A stretch of 64,000 nucleotides of DNA from CAVUPF01 sp963777915 (lineage in GTDB: Bacteria > Actinomycetota > Thermoleophilia > Solirubrobacterales > 70-9), in assembly GCA_963777915.1 (NCBI GenBank), contig CAVZSH010000003.1, forward strand, positions 682,001 through 746,000, read 5' to 3'. The notes beneath the pieces were generated by a model. That model had not been told where the DNA came from, made no database searches, and saw only the letters and a list, made by a program, of their open reading frames with translations. Each line of letters opens with the position of its first letter. Position 1 is the stretch's first letter. The position numbers were made by a program, and so were the translations under genes. Positions 49,547 through 57,209 of this stretch are shown piece after piece.

Positions 49547-49795
49547 TCAGACGGTGGATCAAGGACCAAGCTGCGGGCGGGTTGCCGGGCAGGCGTACCT
49601 TTTTGGTCGGATCAGAGATCCCGGTCCAGATCGACCGCGAGCCACGTGCCGAGCTTGCCGCACTCAAACTCGACGCTCAAGACAAGCTCAGACCGCTACG
49701 TGCCTCGCCAACAACCAGGAACCAACGCCGCGGACTCATCGACTCTTGTTGTGTGTGAGGGAAGGGAGGGCCGACTGCGCCGCGAATCAGGCGCT

Positions 49796-50560
49796 GTGGA
49801 CGAGCCTCTCTACATACGGCGCGCATCGCTCTATGAGGGTGGATTCAATAGCAAGGCTATGCTCCCATATGGATTGACCGTCTCAGAGGCCCGAGGCGCG
49901 CTGGAAGAGATTTGCAACTTCATCCATGACCTCAACTCGTTTCTAGTGTCTCGAGGGTACGATCGCCTCGAGGAGATCGTTCTTGGAAACTCGTTATCGG
50001 GTTTCATCAGCGAGCTGGTGGTGAAGAGTCTTGGGACGAACTCGGCTACGCTTGCCCGAAATGCAAAGGTTGGCGGTCACCCGGATCTGATTCCGGTTGG
50101 TATGTATCCCAATAATGCGGTGCTTCACGGTGACGAGGGCTTGGAGGTAAAGACCTCAATTCAGTCCGGCGGTTGGCAAGGCCACAATCCCGAGAAGTCA
50201 TGGATCATGGTCGTCCAATATTCGGTCGATGTAGCAACAGAGCCCGTGGAGCGGAGGCGGCCCATTGAAATCCTCAAGGTCATGGTCGCGCTGTTAGAGG
50301 AGGAGGATTGGAGCTTTTCTGGTCGGAAAGGCACCAGTCGCCGAACGCCAACCGCCTCCATTGTGAAGACAGGCACTGTCAAGCTTCACGCCAATGCCGT
50401 ATATGAACATCCCCAGTACATAAGGAGTCTCACGAAGATGGCTGACCAACTTCATCGGTTGCACCTGCAGCCCTCGCTTCTAGAGGAAGCCACTTCCCAA
50501 GCTGAGAGCGAGGAGGAGACGAATCTCGAGATTGACGAACTGGGGGAACCGGACTCGTAA
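49796..50560 (+). CDS. putative PD-(D/E)xK restriction endonuclease
   Basis: The protein (about 254 residues from GTG 49796; the frame is open to 49646) contains ARNAKVGGHPDLIPVGMYPN and DEGLEVKTSIQSGGWQGHNP, that is Asp97, Glu117 and Lys119 in a PD...ExK pattern, followed by SWIMVVQYSVDV, a typical core strand. The helical N-terminal half precedes the core. It faces a DNA methyltransferase gene 35 bases away, so the pair is probably a type II restriction-modification system. Base composition is visibly less GC-rich than the surrounding genes, suggesting recent acquisition. I do not recognise the specificity. ATG 49859 is another possible start. Confidence 0.65.
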   Translation: MDEPLYIRRASLYEGGFNSKAMLPYGLTVSEARGALEEICNFIHDLNSFLVSRGYDRLEEIVLGNSLSGFISELVVKSLGTNSATLARNAKVGGHPDLIPVGMYPNNAVLHGDEGLEVKTSIQSGGWQGHNPEKSWIMVVQYSVDVATEPVERRRPIEILKVMVALLEEEDWSFSGRKGTSRRTPTASIVKTGTVKLHANAVYEHPQYIRSLTKMADQLHRLHLQPSLLEEATSQAESEEETNLEIDELGEPDS

Positions 50561-50595
50561 AGAGACGCTACCTTCGGAGACTTAGAACGTCAGCT

Positions 50596-51549
50596 TCAGT
50601 CCTCTGTATGCAATGCGGCTAATTTCGGGATTCCCTCGCGAGCGATTTCGACGAAATATGGGTCCTGCTCGAGGCCGATGCATGCATAGCCGATTGCTGA
50701 AGCCGCTGCTAGCGTCGATCCCCCACCAGCAAAGGGATCCAAGACAACTCCTTCGCCGAGCGGAAGGCTGGCTCGGACAAGTTGCCTCATGAACGCCTGC
50801 GGCTTCAAAGAGGGATGGGGACTCAGCTTCCGCTCAGCCGACTGAGTCGGTGAACTCCTAATCACGTCACCAAATGGCCGGTTTGCAGACACGCGGCGCA
50901 GGCCGCCCGTTTTCCACTTTCGCAAGTTGTCTTGGACACGTCCGTCCAACGGCTTGCGAAATAGAACCCATGGCTCCCACTGTGACCGAGGCATGACGGT
51001 TACATCAACAAACTCATCATGAGCGTTCTTTGGTCGGTCTCCTCCACGCATGGTTTGCACGAGCCGGATTATCTCACCCCTGCGCTCGAAACCGGCATCA
51101 TGGACGGCTCCGGAGACCATGTGCGATAAGAGTGGGTTAGACGCGATCATAACGTGAGCACCTGGAACCAGCACAGGGTAGAGAACGTGTGCCCATCTTA
51201 AAAAGAAAGCGCACAACCGACTGATTTCATCCTCGGTCATCGTGGTGAAACGTGGAAGCGGAGATCGCTGATGCCCGTCGAACTTTGGCGGGATGCGCCA
51301 AATTCCGCCGCGATTCCCATTGCGAAGCTTCGCCTGCTCCTCCTCGGAGTACTCTGACCAGCCATAAGGTGGATCCGTGACACAGGCGTGGATCGACTCC
51401 TGAGGCTGCACCTCCAACCAAGAGATCGCCTCGGCTAAGTAGAGGCTCGTATCTTCGAACGAATAGGTTGCGCTCAGCACAGGGGTCAAATCCCCTGCAT
51501 CCGTGGGCAGGATGCTTTGGGGTGAGGTTTTGCTTGCCACAGAATTCAT
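50596..51549 (-). CDS. site-specific DNA methyltransferase (beta-type order)
   Basis: The 317-residue protein has motif IV TDPPYGWSEYSEEE (Asp59-Tyr62) before motif I VVLDPFAGGGSTLAAASAIG (about 271-279) and the SAM-contact IGLEQDPYFVEIAREG, the order of beta-class N4-cytosine/N6-adenine methyltransferases. The middle contains HVMIASNPLLSHMVSGAVHD and HPSLKPQAFMRQLVRASLPL, the conserved PSxKP-type motif. ATG 51549 is chosen; upstream codons to 51720 are Arg/Ala-rich. It converges on the putative endonuclease and shares its lower GC. Confidence 0.85.
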   Translation of the reverse strand: MNSVASKTSPQSILPTDAGDLTPVLSATYSFEDTSLYLAEAISWLEVQPQESIHACVTDPPYGWSEYSEEEQAKLRNGNRGGIWRIPPKFDGHQRSPLPRFTTMTEDEISRLCAFFLRWAHVLYPVLVPGAHVMIASNPLLSHMVSGAVHDAGFERRGEIIRLVQTMRGGDRPKNAHDEFVDVTVMPRSQWEPWVLFRKPLDGRVQDNLRKWKTGGLRRVSANRPFGDVIRSSPTQSAERKLSPHPSLKPQAFMRQLVRASLPLGEGVVLDPFAGGGSTLAAASAIGYACIGLEQDPYFVEIAREGIPKLAALHTED

Positions 51550-52282
51550 TCTGACAACCGTAGCGGCTGCATTCGTTCTGGATGTTGCTGCCCTGGCATG
51601 CCTTGGTCGCCCGGAACTGCTTGCGTACATCTTCGACCTCCGTCTGTCGCTGGCTTTGACGTAGGCCGCGCAGGCGCCGGACGGCGAGCCCGGAACCCGA
51701 GCCGAAGGTGAGGGCGGCAAGGAGCCCTTTAGAGCTTGCAGGACTCGACACGCCCGGTGCCATGCTTCGCGGCCGCAAAGCCAGCGGCGGAGGTCGACGC
51801 CTAGGTCTGCAACTCAGGCTGCCGCCTGGGCTCGCGCCTGAAGGAACGCCGCATTCACCGTTTGCTCAAGCAGGGATCGCCACCGTCATGAGACCAACCC
51901 CTCCCGGAACCGGCGTGATCAGACTCGCTCGCTGAAGGGCCTCATCGAAGGCAACGTCGCCGACGTTGCCCTGGTTTAACCGGCGTCAACAACGACAGCC
52001 CCCTATCTTAGGTTCGAATGTCCGGCTTCCCACCGGGCGAATCGCCAGGTGCGTCGCGGTAAAGGCGCCCCACTGCGACGATCACGCTCGCGTGCAGCTC
52101 GGTGAGGGTGCGTAGCATTAGCCCGAAGAACGCTTCGACGAGCTGCTCGCGTGTGCTGCCCGAGCCCGACGGCGGGCGAAGCTGTCGGAGTCGCCGATGA
52201 CGATCACGGGATGTCGGCTGCTCTCGCCAATTGTCTGCAATGCATGATTGACGTTCGGGCGCTAGCGCTCGGCGCCCACGGG

Positions 52283-52324
52283 GATCGGCCCAAACAATTG
52301 ACGCCAGACCAAGGTGAACCGCTG
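52283..52324 (+). repeat. 42-bp direct repeat, left copy
   Basis: This segment (containing CAAACAATTGACGCCAGACC) matches 53235-53276 at 39 of 42 positions by my count. The two copies bracket the TacAT-like pair. Confidence 0.85.
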
Positions 52325-52370
52325 CCTGGTCGAGGGGCGGGCGGCTTTGCGCGAACTGGCGAACGACTGA
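52305..52370 (+). pseudogene. 3' fragment of an ECF sigma gene
   Basis: The codons read QTKVNRCLVEGRAALRELAND then TGA, nearly the same as TKVNRCLAEGRAALRR at the end of the intact sigma gene (near 49491-49530). Only the last helix of region 4 remains. Confidence 0.7.
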
Positions 52371-52371
52371 A

Positions 52372-52890
52372 CTATGGCCCGTAGCCGGCGGCGCGCAGCT
52401 CGGCCAGCGTCACCATCAGCGTCCGCGGCGCCGTGCTGAGGCCGCGGAACCCGAAGCGCTCGTAAAAGCCCACCGCCCCGTCATCGATCGCGTGCACGAC
52501 GACCGCCCGCACGGCGACTTCCTGCGCGGCTCGGCATACCCTCCCCAACGCGTCGTTGAGCAAGCGCGCGCCTAGCGCCGCTCCCTGGCTGGGCGCGTCG
52601 ACGGCGAGGCGGGCGAGGATCGCCGCCGGGATCGGGAAGTGCCGCGAGAGGCCCTTGCGAACAGCTTCGGTCGCCTCCACGTGCTCCACCTGGCCGGCAA
52701 GCAGCGTGTAGTAGCCGCGAACCACGCCGCCGGGGCCGGTCGCGACGAAGGTGCGCATGGCGCCGCGTCGCTCGCCCTGGCCGGCGTAGCGGAGAAGCCA
52801 ACGGTCGAGCGGCTCGCTGCCACATGCAAAGCCCGCCACGTCGTGACGCGTCGGGTCGTAGCGCTCGGTGAGCCCAGCCGCCGCGCTCAC
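52372..52890 (-). CDS. TacT-like GNAT toxin
   Basis: The 172-residue acetyltransferase has VAGFACGSEPLDRWLLRYAG, VRGYYTLLAGQVEHVEATEA, LARLAVDAPSQGAALGARLL (acetyl-CoA loop QGAALGARLL) and GAVGFYERFGFRGLS. TacT/AtaT-type toxins acetylate the amino group of charged tRNAs and stop translation. GTG 52890 overlaps the stop of the upstream DUF1778 antitoxin (GTGA), the usual antitoxin-first order. The toxin-antitoxin pair is flanked by 42-bp direct repeats. Confidence 0.88.
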   Translation of the reverse strand: MSAAAGLTERYDPTRHDVAGFACGSEPLDRWLLRYAGQGERRGAMRTFVATGPGGVVRGYYTLLAGQVEHVEATEAVRKGLSRHFPIPAAILARLAVDAPSQGAALGARLLNDALGRVCRAAQEVAVRAVVVHAIDDGAVGFYERFGFRGLSTAPRTLMVTLAELRAAGYGP

Positions 52891-53156
52891 GCGCGGCGGC
52901 TGAGAGCTTCGAGTCGAGCGATCGTGCCCTCGTCGGGCCGCTCGAGCGCGTCGAGGAAGCGCGCCGCCTCCTGCTCGCCGAGCGCAATCCCCTGCCGATC
53001 GGCGAGCACCTCCTGCGCCCGCTCCTGGGCGGCGCGGCGGAAGAAGTCGCTCAGGCTCTCGCCCAGTGCCGCGGCCGCGGCGGCGTCGAGCCTGCGCTCC
53101 TCGTCGCTGAGCCGGACTTCGATCCGGCGGGTCTTCGGGCTCGTAGTCGGCTCCAT
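52887..53156 (-). CDS. DUF1778/TacA-like antitoxin
   Basis: The 89-residue protein starts with a ribbon-helix-helix (RRIEVRLSDEERRLDAAAAA, SLSDFFRRAAQERAQEVLA) and ends with a toxin-wrapping helix (EAARFLDALERPDEGTIARL). It neutralises the adjacent acetyltransferase and probably represses the operon. ATG 53156 is preceded by GTACG-containing sequence (TACATCGTACGTGA) that may be part of its operator. Confidence 0.88.
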   Translation of the reverse strand: MEPTTSPKTRRIEVRLSDEERRLDAAAAAALGESLSDFFRRAAQERAQEVLADRQGIALGEQEAARFLDALERPDEGTIARLEALSRRA

Positions 53157-53234
53157 GATCCGTACATCGTACGTGAGCTAGGCCGGATGCGCAACTACGG
53201 ACCTTGCCCTTCGTCAGCGGCCGTCGGCCACTGA

Positions 53235-53276
53235 GATCAGGCCAAACAATTGACGCCAGACCAAGGTTAACCGCTG
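53235..53276 (+). repeat. 42-bp direct repeat, right copy
   Basis: Second copy of the repeat at 52283-52324, located just upstream of the TacAT operon on its far side. Confidence 0.85.
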
Positions 53277-53297
53277 TTTGTTTGGCGCCCGCCCGAG

Positions 53298-53687
53298 CTA
53301 CACTCGCGTGACCTCGAGTAGTCCTGCTTGTGCCGCCGCGTCGAAGTCCGCATCTTGAGTGCAAACCGCTGCACCGTAGGCAATCGCGGTGGCGGCGATC
53401 CAAGCGTCCATGACCTTCATCGCTTTGCCGATTGCCTTCAGTCCCATGCGCAGGCGCGCCAGCTCGTCCCCAACGGCCTCATCTATTACCAACGGCGCAG
53501 CAATCTGCCGCGCAACCTCCAGAGTGCTGAGACGGCGCGCCACCTGCTCGTGACCGCTCGCGGCGAGAACGCCGTGGCGAAGCTCGGAGAGGGTGACTAC
53601 GCTGACGGCAACCTCTTCGGGGAGAGTGCCGAGCGGCCGCTCCTGCTCGCGCGCGATGAAGACCGAGGTATCTAGAACCGCTTGCAC
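53298..53687 (-). CDS. PIN-domain toxin (VapC-like)
   Basis: The 129-residue protein has the PIN acidic residues in AVLDTSVFIAREQERPLG, VSVVTLSELRHGVLAASG, MKVMDAWIAATAIAYGAAVC and TQDADFDA. VapC toxins are Mg2+-dependent RNases that cut tRNA or rRNA. The upstream Phd/YefM-type antitoxin ends 18 bases before the PIN start. All four acidic positions are intact, so activity is likely. Confidence 0.92.
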   Translation of the reverse strand: MQAVLDTSVFIAREQERPLGTLPEEVAVSVVTLSELRHGVLAASGHEQVARRLSTLEVARQIAAPLVIDEAVGDELARLRMGLKAIGKAMKVMDAWIAATAIAYGAAVCTQDADFDAAAQAGLLEVTRV

Positions 53688-53705
53688 GGCAACCGCTCGA
53701 TCGCC

Positions 53706-53957
53706 TTAGAGCTGGTCCGTCATGTCCGGGAACGCTTGGTCGAGCTCAGCTGCCAAACCCGCATCGGCTTGGGCACCCATGATCAGCTCCTGTGCTCGCG
53801 ACCCGGCAGTCCACGAGGGCGCGTCCTCGATCGGTACGAGATCAGCAACGTCGTGCCCGGAGACGGTGACGCGCAGCTGCTCGCCCGCCATCACGCGCCG
53901 TAGAACGGTAGAGACGTCGTTGCGAAGCTCTCGTTGGGGTATCCGCTTCACGGGCAT
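53706..53957 (-). CDS. Phd/YefM-family antitoxin
   Basis: The protein (83 residues from ATG 53957) has the Phd fold KRIPQRELRNDVSTVLRRVM, AGEQLRVTVSGHDVADLVPI and a toxin-binding tail (AELDQAFPDM). A TACACT -10 box (53963-53958 on the minus strand) ends one base before this ATG, so the message would start near GTG 53951, giving MKRIPQRELRND, which is closer to the usual family N-terminus; a leaderless GTG start is plausible. It partners the PIN toxin. Confidence 0.85.
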   Translation of the reverse strand: MPVKRIPQRELRNDVSTVLRRVMAGEQLRVTVSGHDVADLVPIEDAPSWTAGSRAQELIMGAQADAGLAAELDQAFPDMTDQL

Positions 53958-53961
53958 TAGT

Positions 53962-53977
53962 GTAGCAGAACTGCTAC
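53962..53977 (-). promoter_or_regulatory. palindromic operator over the Phd/VapC promoter
   Basis: GTAGCAG-AA-CTGCTAC is a perfect palindrome that overlaps the -10 hexamer TACACT. Antitoxin binding here would block transcription, the usual autoregulation of such pairs. Confidence 0.65.
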
Positions 53978-54045
53978 GCATTAGCTTTAGTGGCCGAGCG
54001 ACCGCGCCATAGCTTGCGAAAGGCGCGGAGAGGTTGGAGAGGTAG

Positions 54046-54141
54046 CTAGGGAACCATGAAGCCGATCTCTTTGCAGCTCACCGCGACCGACTGCCCTTTC
54101 GCGTCATCGGGAAGGGCGAGCAATGCGGCCGGCTTCTTCAT
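54046..54141 (-). CDS. possible 31-residue peptide
   Basis: ATG 54141 is preceded by AGGAG at good spacing and gives MKKPAALLALPDDAKG and VAVSCKEIGFMVP before the stop at 54046. No family is recognised and codon evidence is weak; it may be a remnant. Confidence 0.25.
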   Translation of the reverse strand: MKKPAALLALPDDAKGQSVAVSCKEIGFMVP

Positions 54142-54191
54142 GGAGCTCCTGGCTTGGGTGACTGGGTGGGTTATATGGACGAGCTGAAACT

Positions 54192-55343
54192 TCAGTGCAA
54201 GAGGCGCAGCGTGTTTTCGCCGTCATCGACGTAGTAGACGCGGTTTCCTTTCACGACCAACCCGAACAGCGATCCTTCACCTGTCTTCGTATCGGCCGTG
54301 CGAACCACCACCTGCTTGCCACCAGGCGTGGTTTCGATCATGTTTCCATCACCGGCATTGGTGGTCAGGATGTTGCCGCTCGGAGTCATCACAAGCCCCA
54401 GGGGCTGCTTAAGATGCTCGCCCTGGGAAACGATCGCTCCGCCGGCGTTGACCGGGGTCGTGCGGGTCATGGCCTGGGGGATCGCGGTGATCCTGTTCTC
54501 GAGCGTATCTGCGAGATAGAGAGTTCCGTTGCTCGCCAGCGCAACCCCTGTTGGGCCGATCACGAGCGCTTCGGGACTGTCGATCCAGGGGATCTTGTCG
54601 GCGATCACCTGTTCGCTGAGGACCTTTGGCGGCTGGCCGGGGCCTGAATGCAGGCGAAGTCGCAGCACCGTGGAGTTCCTGTCTGTGTGCACACCCTGCT
54701 TGGCGCCGCCATTCAGTGCCATGCTCACAAATAGCGTTGTGGTCGAGCCATGGCTGACCGAGTTCATATCCCAGGGGCCCTGGATCTGGCTGCCGGCGAT
54801 CGTGCTCACCGGGCGCCCACTGCTGTTGAGGACGATCAGGCAGCCCGCCTTGGCGGTTGCGGACATGCCATTGGTCGTCGGCAGGCTGCCGACGACGACG
54901 TAGCCGCCAGGCAACACGCTCAGCGCGGTCGTCAGCCCGACCCCGCCCGGGCAGCTCCCCAGCAAGGTCTTGGGGTCGATCTTGGCGAACAGTGAGCTCT
55001 TGCCGGCCGTGCTGATCTGATCGATCGTCGTACCGGTTCCCTGGTCGTTGGCCTTGTCGTTGAAGTTGCTGACCAGCAGCTGGCCGGCGACCAGATTGCC
55101 CACCGTGCTCGGCACCACGACAATGCCGTAGGGATTGACGTCACCGTTGGCGGGGACCGTGGATGTCAGGGTCTTGACCGCCTTGAGCGGGGCGATGAAT
55201 GCCGCCTGGCTCGCCGTGGCGGTCGAAGATCCGCTGCCGGCGGCTGAGTTCGATGTGGACGAAGAGCCGCTATTGCTCGATCCTCCACATCCGGCAATCG
55301 CCAGCGCCGCGATCACGGCGAGAAGAACCAAAGGTCTAGGCAT
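54192..55343 (-). CDS. NHL/SMP-30-like beta-propeller lipoprotein
   Basis: The 383-residue protein has a signal peptide ending in the lipobox IAGC (Cys19) and a Ser/Gly-rich linker. Repeated beta-blade-like segments follow (NPYGIVVVPSTVGNLVAGQL, SPEALVIGPTGVALASNGTL, YLADTLENRITAIPQ, PLGLVMTPSGNILTTNAGDG, SLFGLVVKGNRVYYVDDG). It should sit on the outer face of the membrane. NHL-type propellers bind or hydrolyse small molecules; no catalytic metal site is obvious. Confidence 0.8.
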   Translation of the reverse strand: MPRPLVLLAVIAALAIAGCGGSSNSGSSSTSNSAAGSGSSTATASQAAFIAPLKAVKTLTSTVPANGDVNPYGIVVVPSTVGNLVAGQLLVSNFNDKANDQGTGTTIDQISTAGKSSLFAKIDPKTLLGSCPGGVGLTTALSVLPGGYVVVGSLPTTNGMSATAKAGCLIVLNSSGRPVSTIAGSQIQGPWDMNSVSHGSTTTLFVSMALNGGAKQGVHTDRNSTVLRLRLHSGPGQPPKVLSEQVIADKIPWIDSPEALVIGPTGVALASNGTLYLADTLENRITAIPQAMTRTTPVNAGGAIVSQGEHLKQPLGLVMTPSGNILTTNAGDGNMIETTPGGKQVVVRTADTKTGEGSLFGLVVKGNRVYYVDDGENTLRLLH

Positions 55344-55556
55344 GGGGCATGTCTCCTGACTAAGGATGGGCAGCGGACTGGACTCGATCAGCTTTACCCC
55401 ACTGCATACGCAGAGATCGGCTCAATAGTTCAGGTGGTACCTCGTTCCGCTCCTGATCCGATCAGGTGTGTCCAGCCGACTGCCCTGAGGTTTCTGTGAG
55501 CCTCCCGGTCCACGCTGGGTAGCCAATGAACCCATCCACCAGGTTGCGCGTATGCA

Positions 55557-56237
55557 GTGGGGACGCCCATGGAGTCACTCATCTCGCAACGCCGGCGCCG
55601 GCTTGGGCACCGGAACCTCCGGTGGCGGCTGCGGCCATCGAGTGCTATCGCCCCACCACAAGGACCAAGGCGTCTGCGGCGTGGCGCCGCCGGCCCAGCG
55701 CCGATTGCCGTGGCCGTTGCGGCGATAGCGCTCGCCGGTTGCGGGGCGGGGTCAGCCGGTGTGCATTCCGAGGCTGGCCGGGCAACGGCGCTCCGGCGCT
55801 ACCTGGTGCAAGTCGAGCCGATCCGGATCGCCGTCAACCGACTGCTGGGCAGCGCCGATCCGACCCTCGCCGGCTACAACCGCCATCAGCTGGGCGGGCG
55901 TGAGGCAGAGCGGCGGATGAACTCGCTCGAGCACCGGTTTGCCGCCTACACGGTTGAGATCAACGCGCTCCGCCCGGTTCCGCCCGAATTGGCCGCTGCG
56001 CAGCGAAGCTACGCCCGCACCTACATCCTTGAGGACGCCTACCTCAGCGCGCTCGTGGCAGCGATCCCGGATCGCAGCTTTGACGATCTCCCCGACACCC
56101 AGGATGCCCAGCGCGCCGCGATCATCGCCTGGCGGACAAGGCTCGAAATTCTCGCCGATCGTCTCGGTGTGCGGCTGCCCTCCGAGATCGAGGTCGCGGG
56201 CAGGGGAGAGATAGCTCCCTCGCCGCTCGGCAGCTGA
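55557..56237 (+). CDS. putative lipoprotein
   Basis: The frame gives up to 226 residues from GTG 55557. A hydrophobic stretch ending in LAGCGAG (about residues 50-64) looks like a lipoprotein signal, so the real start is likely inside the first 50 arginine-rich codons. The mature part is helical (ALRRYLVQVEPIRIAVNRLL, YNRHQLGGREAERRMNSLEH, AAIIAWRTRLEILADRLGVR). I do not recognise a family. A start closer to the signal could not be fixed. Confidence 0.55.
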   Translation: MGTPMESLISQRRRRLGHRNLRWRLRPSSAIAPPQGPRRLRRGAAGPAPIAVAVAAIALAGCGAGSAGVHSEAGRATALRRYLVQVEPIRIAVNRLLGSADPTLAGYNRHQLGGREAERRMNSLEHRFAAYTVEINALRPVPPELAAAQRSYARTYILEDAYLSALVAAIPDRSFDDLPDTQDAQRAAIIAWRTRLEILADRLGVRLPSEIEVAGRGEIAPSPLGS

Positions 56238-56387
56238 TCCCGGCTTTAGGGCCGATGGTCGCCTGCCCTCAGGTGCGGCGACACGACTCTCGGTATCGCG
56301 ATCGAACCTTTCCGCCGGCTTGGCCGTAGACCGTCCTGAGAAGCCCGATATGGGTCCGAGGGAGCTTGAGGAGGAGGGATGCGCGAG

Positions 56388-57143
56388 ATGCAGACCAGGG
56401 ATCAAATTGATGGGTCGTCGCGCCTTAGACGCCATCGAGGCCGGGCCGTTCGCTGGCTCGCCGCCGCGACCCTTTCACCCCTCGCGCTTGCCGCCTTCCC
56501 CGGCCCGGCCGCCGCGATCATCAACGCGCCCCCCTTGGTCATTCCCAAGCCAGCGGTCCAGACCGCCGGCGGCTTCGAACTCAAGGGGTCGGTCGATCCC
56601 TACGGGCTGGACACCCACTACCACTTCGAATACGGCACGACGACCAGCTACGGCACCAACGTCCCGGTGCCCGACGCCGACGCGGGCTCCAACGAAGGTT
56701 TCGTTCCGGTCTCCCAGACGGTCACCGGCCTACAGCCAGGCACGACCTACCACTTCCGCCTCGAGGCCTCAAACTCCGCGGGGCCGAACACCAGCAAAGA
56801 CGAAACTTTCACAACGCCATCGGGCTCCGGCTCGCCGCCGCCCAGCAATCAGTTCACGATCGGTGCAGCGACGACCAAGGGAGCGACCGCGACGCTGGCG
56901 GTCACGGTGCCCGATCCAGGCACGATCTCCGCCTCGGGCAAGGACCTGAAGGCAGCCACGGCTACCGCAACTGAAGCCGGTGCCGTGAAGCTGAAGCTGA
57001 AGCTGACCGGTGCCGGCGCCAAGGCCCTGAAGAAGGCAAAGGGCCACAAGCTGAAGCTGAAGGCAAGGATCAGCTTCCTGCCGACCGGCGGAAGCGTCGC
57101 CGGTACGACCAAGGGCCTGACCTTCAAATCCAGGGGGCATTAG
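56388..57143 (+). CDS. secreted fibronectin type III-like protein
   Basis: The protein (about 251 residues) has an N-terminal signal (AVRWLAAATLSPLALAAFPG) and one Fn3-like unit: GGFELKGSVDPYGLDTHYHF, EYGTTTSYGT, LQPGTTYHFRLEASNSAG. A conserved C-terminal module follows (TISASGKDLKAATATATEAG, LKLKLTGAGAKALKKAKGHK), shared with the next gene. ATG 56388 sits at proper distance from GGAGGG; ATG 56379 is nearly fused to it. Surface or cell-wall location is inferred. Confidence 0.78.
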   Translation: MQTRDQIDGSSRLRRHRGRAVRWLAAATLSPLALAAFPGPAAAIINAPPLVIPKPAVQTAGGFELKGSVDPYGLDTHYHFEYGTTTSYGTNVPVPDADAGSNEGFVPVSQTVTGLQPGTTYHFRLEASNSAGPNTSKDETFTTPSGSGSPPPSNQFTIGAATTKGATATLAVTVPDPGTISASGKDLKAATATATEAGAVKLKLKLTGAGAKALKKAKGHKLKLKARISFLPTGGSVAGTTKGLTFKSRGH

Positions 57144-57209
57144 TGATGGAGACGGCGGCATACATCACCCGTGCAACGGCGCAACAGACCAAAGCGTGGA
57201 GGAGGAGCG

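Larger units (their letters stand above)
51550..52371. other. gene-poor segment with gene remnants and a hairpin
   Basis: No intact gene is supported. GGCAACGTCG-C-CGACGTTGCC (51950-51970) is a perfect short palindrome. Minus-strand codons from about 52150 down to TAA 52008-52010 read EQLVEAFFGLMLRTLTELHA and VIVAVGRLYRDAPGDSPGGK, which look like the end of a decayed gene. The plus-strand segment 52305-52370 is a sigma-factor remnant. Confidence 0.5.
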
